From a virus: a stretch of 36,069 nt of DNA. Positions 34,098-36,069 of the stretch are shown here, one piece after another; the first letter of the stretch is position 1; each line of letters opens with the position of its first letter. The stretch spans positions 1 through 36,069 of the IMG/VR virus record IMGVR_UViG_3300031524_000040. One strand, written 5' to 3'. A program made the translations under genes and the position numbers. Under the pieces are notes generated by a model, which had not been told where the DNA came from, did not search any database, and saw only the letters and a list, made by a program, of their open reading frames with translations.

Positions 34098-36069
34098 GGC
34101 TTTAATTCAATTTGCAGCACCGCGTTACTGTACCACAACAGCACCGGCCAGCCGTTTGAGTTGGCGAATTTAAAGGCGCCGGTGGTCATGCCGTTGGTGA
34201 GTGGTGCAAGGTTGGCGGACCATGCGTTGGACGGGTAATAGGTGCTCGTGCTTTCCGCCCCCGTCAGTGCGCTGGCATTGAGGTTGGTCAGGGCGGTGCC
34301 GTCAACCGCAATGTTGATCGGCTGCCCTGGCACCGTGCTGGGATTCTGAAAAGTGCTGATATAAAGTCCTGCCAGGGATTGGTAAGCCGCCAACCCATTT
34401 GTCGGGTCATTGAAATGTACCCCATCCAGCGAGTAGCGGGGAATATTATTGGTGTTCAGCAAACTCTGACTGACCAACAGCGAGCATTGGTAATCGTGCG
34501 ATACCCAAGTCACATTCGTCCAGAGCATGTTGTTTAGGATGTTTAGGTTGGTCAGGCCAAATTGGGTTTGCGGATAGACTGATGAATTGGTAGCAGTAGG
34601 CCAAACGTCCCAGATTGAAAGCTGGTAATTCGGGACATTGAGAAATGGGGCGCAAAAGGCATTAGAAACATAGCTTAGAATCGTTGCCGCCGTCTCTCCC
34701 GATCCGTAAATGTCATTAATGCCGCCGTTTTCCTGCACCTCCGTTTGGGTGATTTTACCATGAGGGAGGTGCATGGCAATCAGGTTGGTCACAAATCCAT
34801 ACTGGTAGGTCTTGGTTCCCCCTTCAAACTCAGGGTAACTTACATAATCACTGCGAATTTGCAACGAGTCCAAATAAGTCTGGATGTTGGTCCCGTTCGG
34901 AGCACCCTGCCAGGCAAACCGGCTGTCACCAATCCAGAAAGTTTTCTTGTGCGCAGACTGCATCCAGTCTGAAACCCAGATCGGGACTTGAATATTCGTA
35001 CTGGAATACCCGGCCCCGTTGTACACCTGCACACTCTCAATGTAGCCCGCAAAGCCGTTGGTCCCATACGGCACCCCATTGGTCAAAATCGGCTGGCCCA
35101 GACTGATAGTGTTCATTGCCGCCGGGTAAATTGGATACGTCAGGTTGGTCAACCCGGTGTTGTACCACTCACAGAAAACCCCGTCATTCCACACCAGCAC
35201 TTGCCCTTGCCCGTTATTTTCAATCATGGTGGTATGGCGTGGAAATTGTTGCCAGGCGTAATAGTAGTTCGAGATTTCGCTGGAATATGTCAAGAGATTG
35301 GTGAGCGTTCCGGGATATACTACAGTCGGCCAGACATTGGTCCCGCTACTCATAAACCAGTTCAGCCAGCCACCAAACCCGCCAGTGTTGTAATACAAAT
35401 ATTCACGGTCGCCAGTGTTAGTGTTTTCCAGTCCGCCCAAATAGCCCCCCAGTGCTGCTGTGTTGGTCTGGTCAACCCGCCAGACGATCACCACTGTATT
35501 GGTCGGTCCCACTGCCGCCGGCCAGCGAATGGAACTGTTGTAGTTGAATTTTGCCCCCCACTTGGAAAATGTGACGTTCGTTGCTGATAAGAAAGAGCCG
35601 GACATTGAATAATTCGTATACCCCTCACTGGCAACAAAGCTGGCTGCATCAACCAGCGACATGCCAGAGGCGGACGGCAGTAACATGTTGTTATTTCTGA
35701 TGTCGATAAAGGCGTTGTAAAAATCAGTGCTGTTGGTGAGCGCAACAGCATAAAAAGTATTGGTGCTGATGAACGTGCCAGTGGTGGGAATCAGCGGGTA
35801 AATATTGTTTGTGGCTGCTGCAAAAGTGTTATTGGTTGCCGTCACAATCGCAGCGTTCAACGTCACCACATTTGCTGCCAGGGCCTGCACCGCCTGGTTG
35901 GTGATTGATGCTGTGACAAAGCCGTTAGTAGTCGGAAGCCCAGTCAATCCAGCGCCATTACCCGCAAACACATTCGCCGTGTTCGTCGCCGTTACCTGCG
36001 CGATGAAAGCGACAGAGTTGTTGCTGTTCACGTTGCCGCCGCCGCCCCCGCTGCCGTTGGTAATGCCCA
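34094..36069 (-). CDS. Tail fibre or tailspike with SGNH/GDSL esterase domain, 5' end cut by window
   Basis: At least 658 codons. A GTG at 36031 is not the true start: the frame stays open to the window edge with fibre-like sequence (ITNGSGGGGGNV). The N-terminal part carries GNGAGLTGL hinge motifs. Then follows a beta region with Trp/Tyr-rich loops (GLENTNTGDREYLYYNTGG, FAGYIESVQVYNGAG) of LamG-like character. The SGNH hydrolase residues are all visible, numbered from that GTG: IGDSRFAW (about 360), NGGINDIYG (about 436) and DGVHFN (about 536). These match blocks I, III and V. Such domains deacetylate host surface polysaccharide. The C-terminus (FKFANSNGWPVLLWYSN) is a typical fibre end. It overlaps the 33597 gene by four bases. 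Confidence 0.75.
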   Translation of the reverse strand, partial: GITNGSGGGGGNVNSNNSVAFIAQVTATNTANVFAGNGAGLTGLPTTNGFVTASITNQAVQALAANVVTLNAAIVTATNNTFAAATNNIYPLIPTTGTFISTNTFYAVALTNSTDFYNAFIDIRNNNMLLPSASGMSLVDAASFVASEGYTNYSMSGSFLSATNVTFSKWGAKFNYNSSIRWPAAVGPTNTVVIVWRVDQTNTAALGGYLGGLENTNTGDREYLYYNTGGFGGWLNWFMSSGTNVWPTVVYPGTLTNLLTYSSEISNYYYAWQQFPRHTTMIENNGQGQVLVWNDGVFCEWYNTGLTNLTYPIYPAAMNTISLGQPILTNGVPYGTNGFAGYIESVQVYNGAGYSSTNIQVPIWVSDWMQSAHKKTFWIGDSRFAWQGAPNGTNIQTYLDSLQIRSDYVSYPEFEGGTKTYQYGFVTNLIAMHLPHGKITQTEVQENGGINDIYGSGETAATILSYVSNAFCAPFLNVPNYQLSIWDVWPTATNSSVYPQTQFGLTNLNILNNMLWTNVTWVSHDYQCSLLVSQSLLNTNNIPRYSLDGVHFNDPTNGLAAYQSLAGLYISTFQNPSTVPGQPINIAVDGTALTNLNASALTGAESTSTYYPSNAWSANLAPLTNGMTTGAFKFANSNGWPVLLWYSNAVLQIELKP

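Overview
The window is a segment of a tailed double-stranded DNA phage (or prophage) genome. It is gene-dense, most early genes are small and overlap by ATGA or GTGA, and the right half is one long late block on the minus strand with capsid-like, fibre-like, internal-virion and lysis-type genes. I see no terminase, portal, integrase, DNA polymerase or tRNA, so the genome continues beyond both edges; the right edge cuts through a tail-fibre gene and the left edge probably cuts through a small minus-strand gene. Lipoprotein signals point to a Gram-negative host. The Asn/Thr-rich fibres, moderately high GC and frequent lack of Shine-Dalgarno sites would fit Verrucomicrobiota or a related group, but that is a weak inference.

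Layout. 1-2400: a control region with two minus-strand clusters of tiny genes (1-500 and 1522-2358) around a plus-strand pair (766-1490) that encodes a replication-type winged-helix protein. 2400-2610: divergent promoters. 2609-5010: tiny plus-strand early genes and a 61-residue Cro-like regulator. 5040-10721: a recombination and nuclease block, with a long coiled-coil protein, an ERF single-strand annealing protein, a YqaJ-like exonuclease, a VRR-NUC nuclease, an ASCH-domain protein and an HNH protein. 10722-11230: no credible gene, but clear RNA-like complementarity. 11231-16628: accessory early genes, several with Cys clusters, a second replication-type protein at 13740 that may contain the origin, another HNH protein, a DUF3310-type protein and a DUF7694-type protein. 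16656-36069, all minus and converging on the early block: in transcription order, an SGNH-esterase tail fibre, five virion-type proteins including one of 1958 residues, the probable major capsid protein, small head or tail proteins, a second fibre with a signal peptide, a holin-like protein, two lipoproteins, a small HTH protein, an Acb2-like anti-CBASS candidate and a permuted papain-like hydrolase.

Regulation can be read unusually well from the sequence. A 17-bp dyad lies at the same place, between -35 and -10, in three early promoters (2402-2418, 2553-2569, 4592-4608). The third drives the Cro-like gene, so that protein is the likely ligand. A different promoter type, TTGACA-N16-TAGGGT, occurs three times plus one degenerate copy between 18325 and 19020 on the minus strand. 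One copy seems to drive only a roughly 90-nt RNA ending in a 12-bp hairpin and a U-rich tract. The capsid gene looks like its own transcription unit, with promoter, folded leader and terminator. Other likely structured RNA lies at 10753-11118, 13570-13726 and in paired-hairpin intergenic modules at 3313-4021 and 5390-5436.

All family assignments come from reading the translations and recalling family signatures. No database search or folding program was run.
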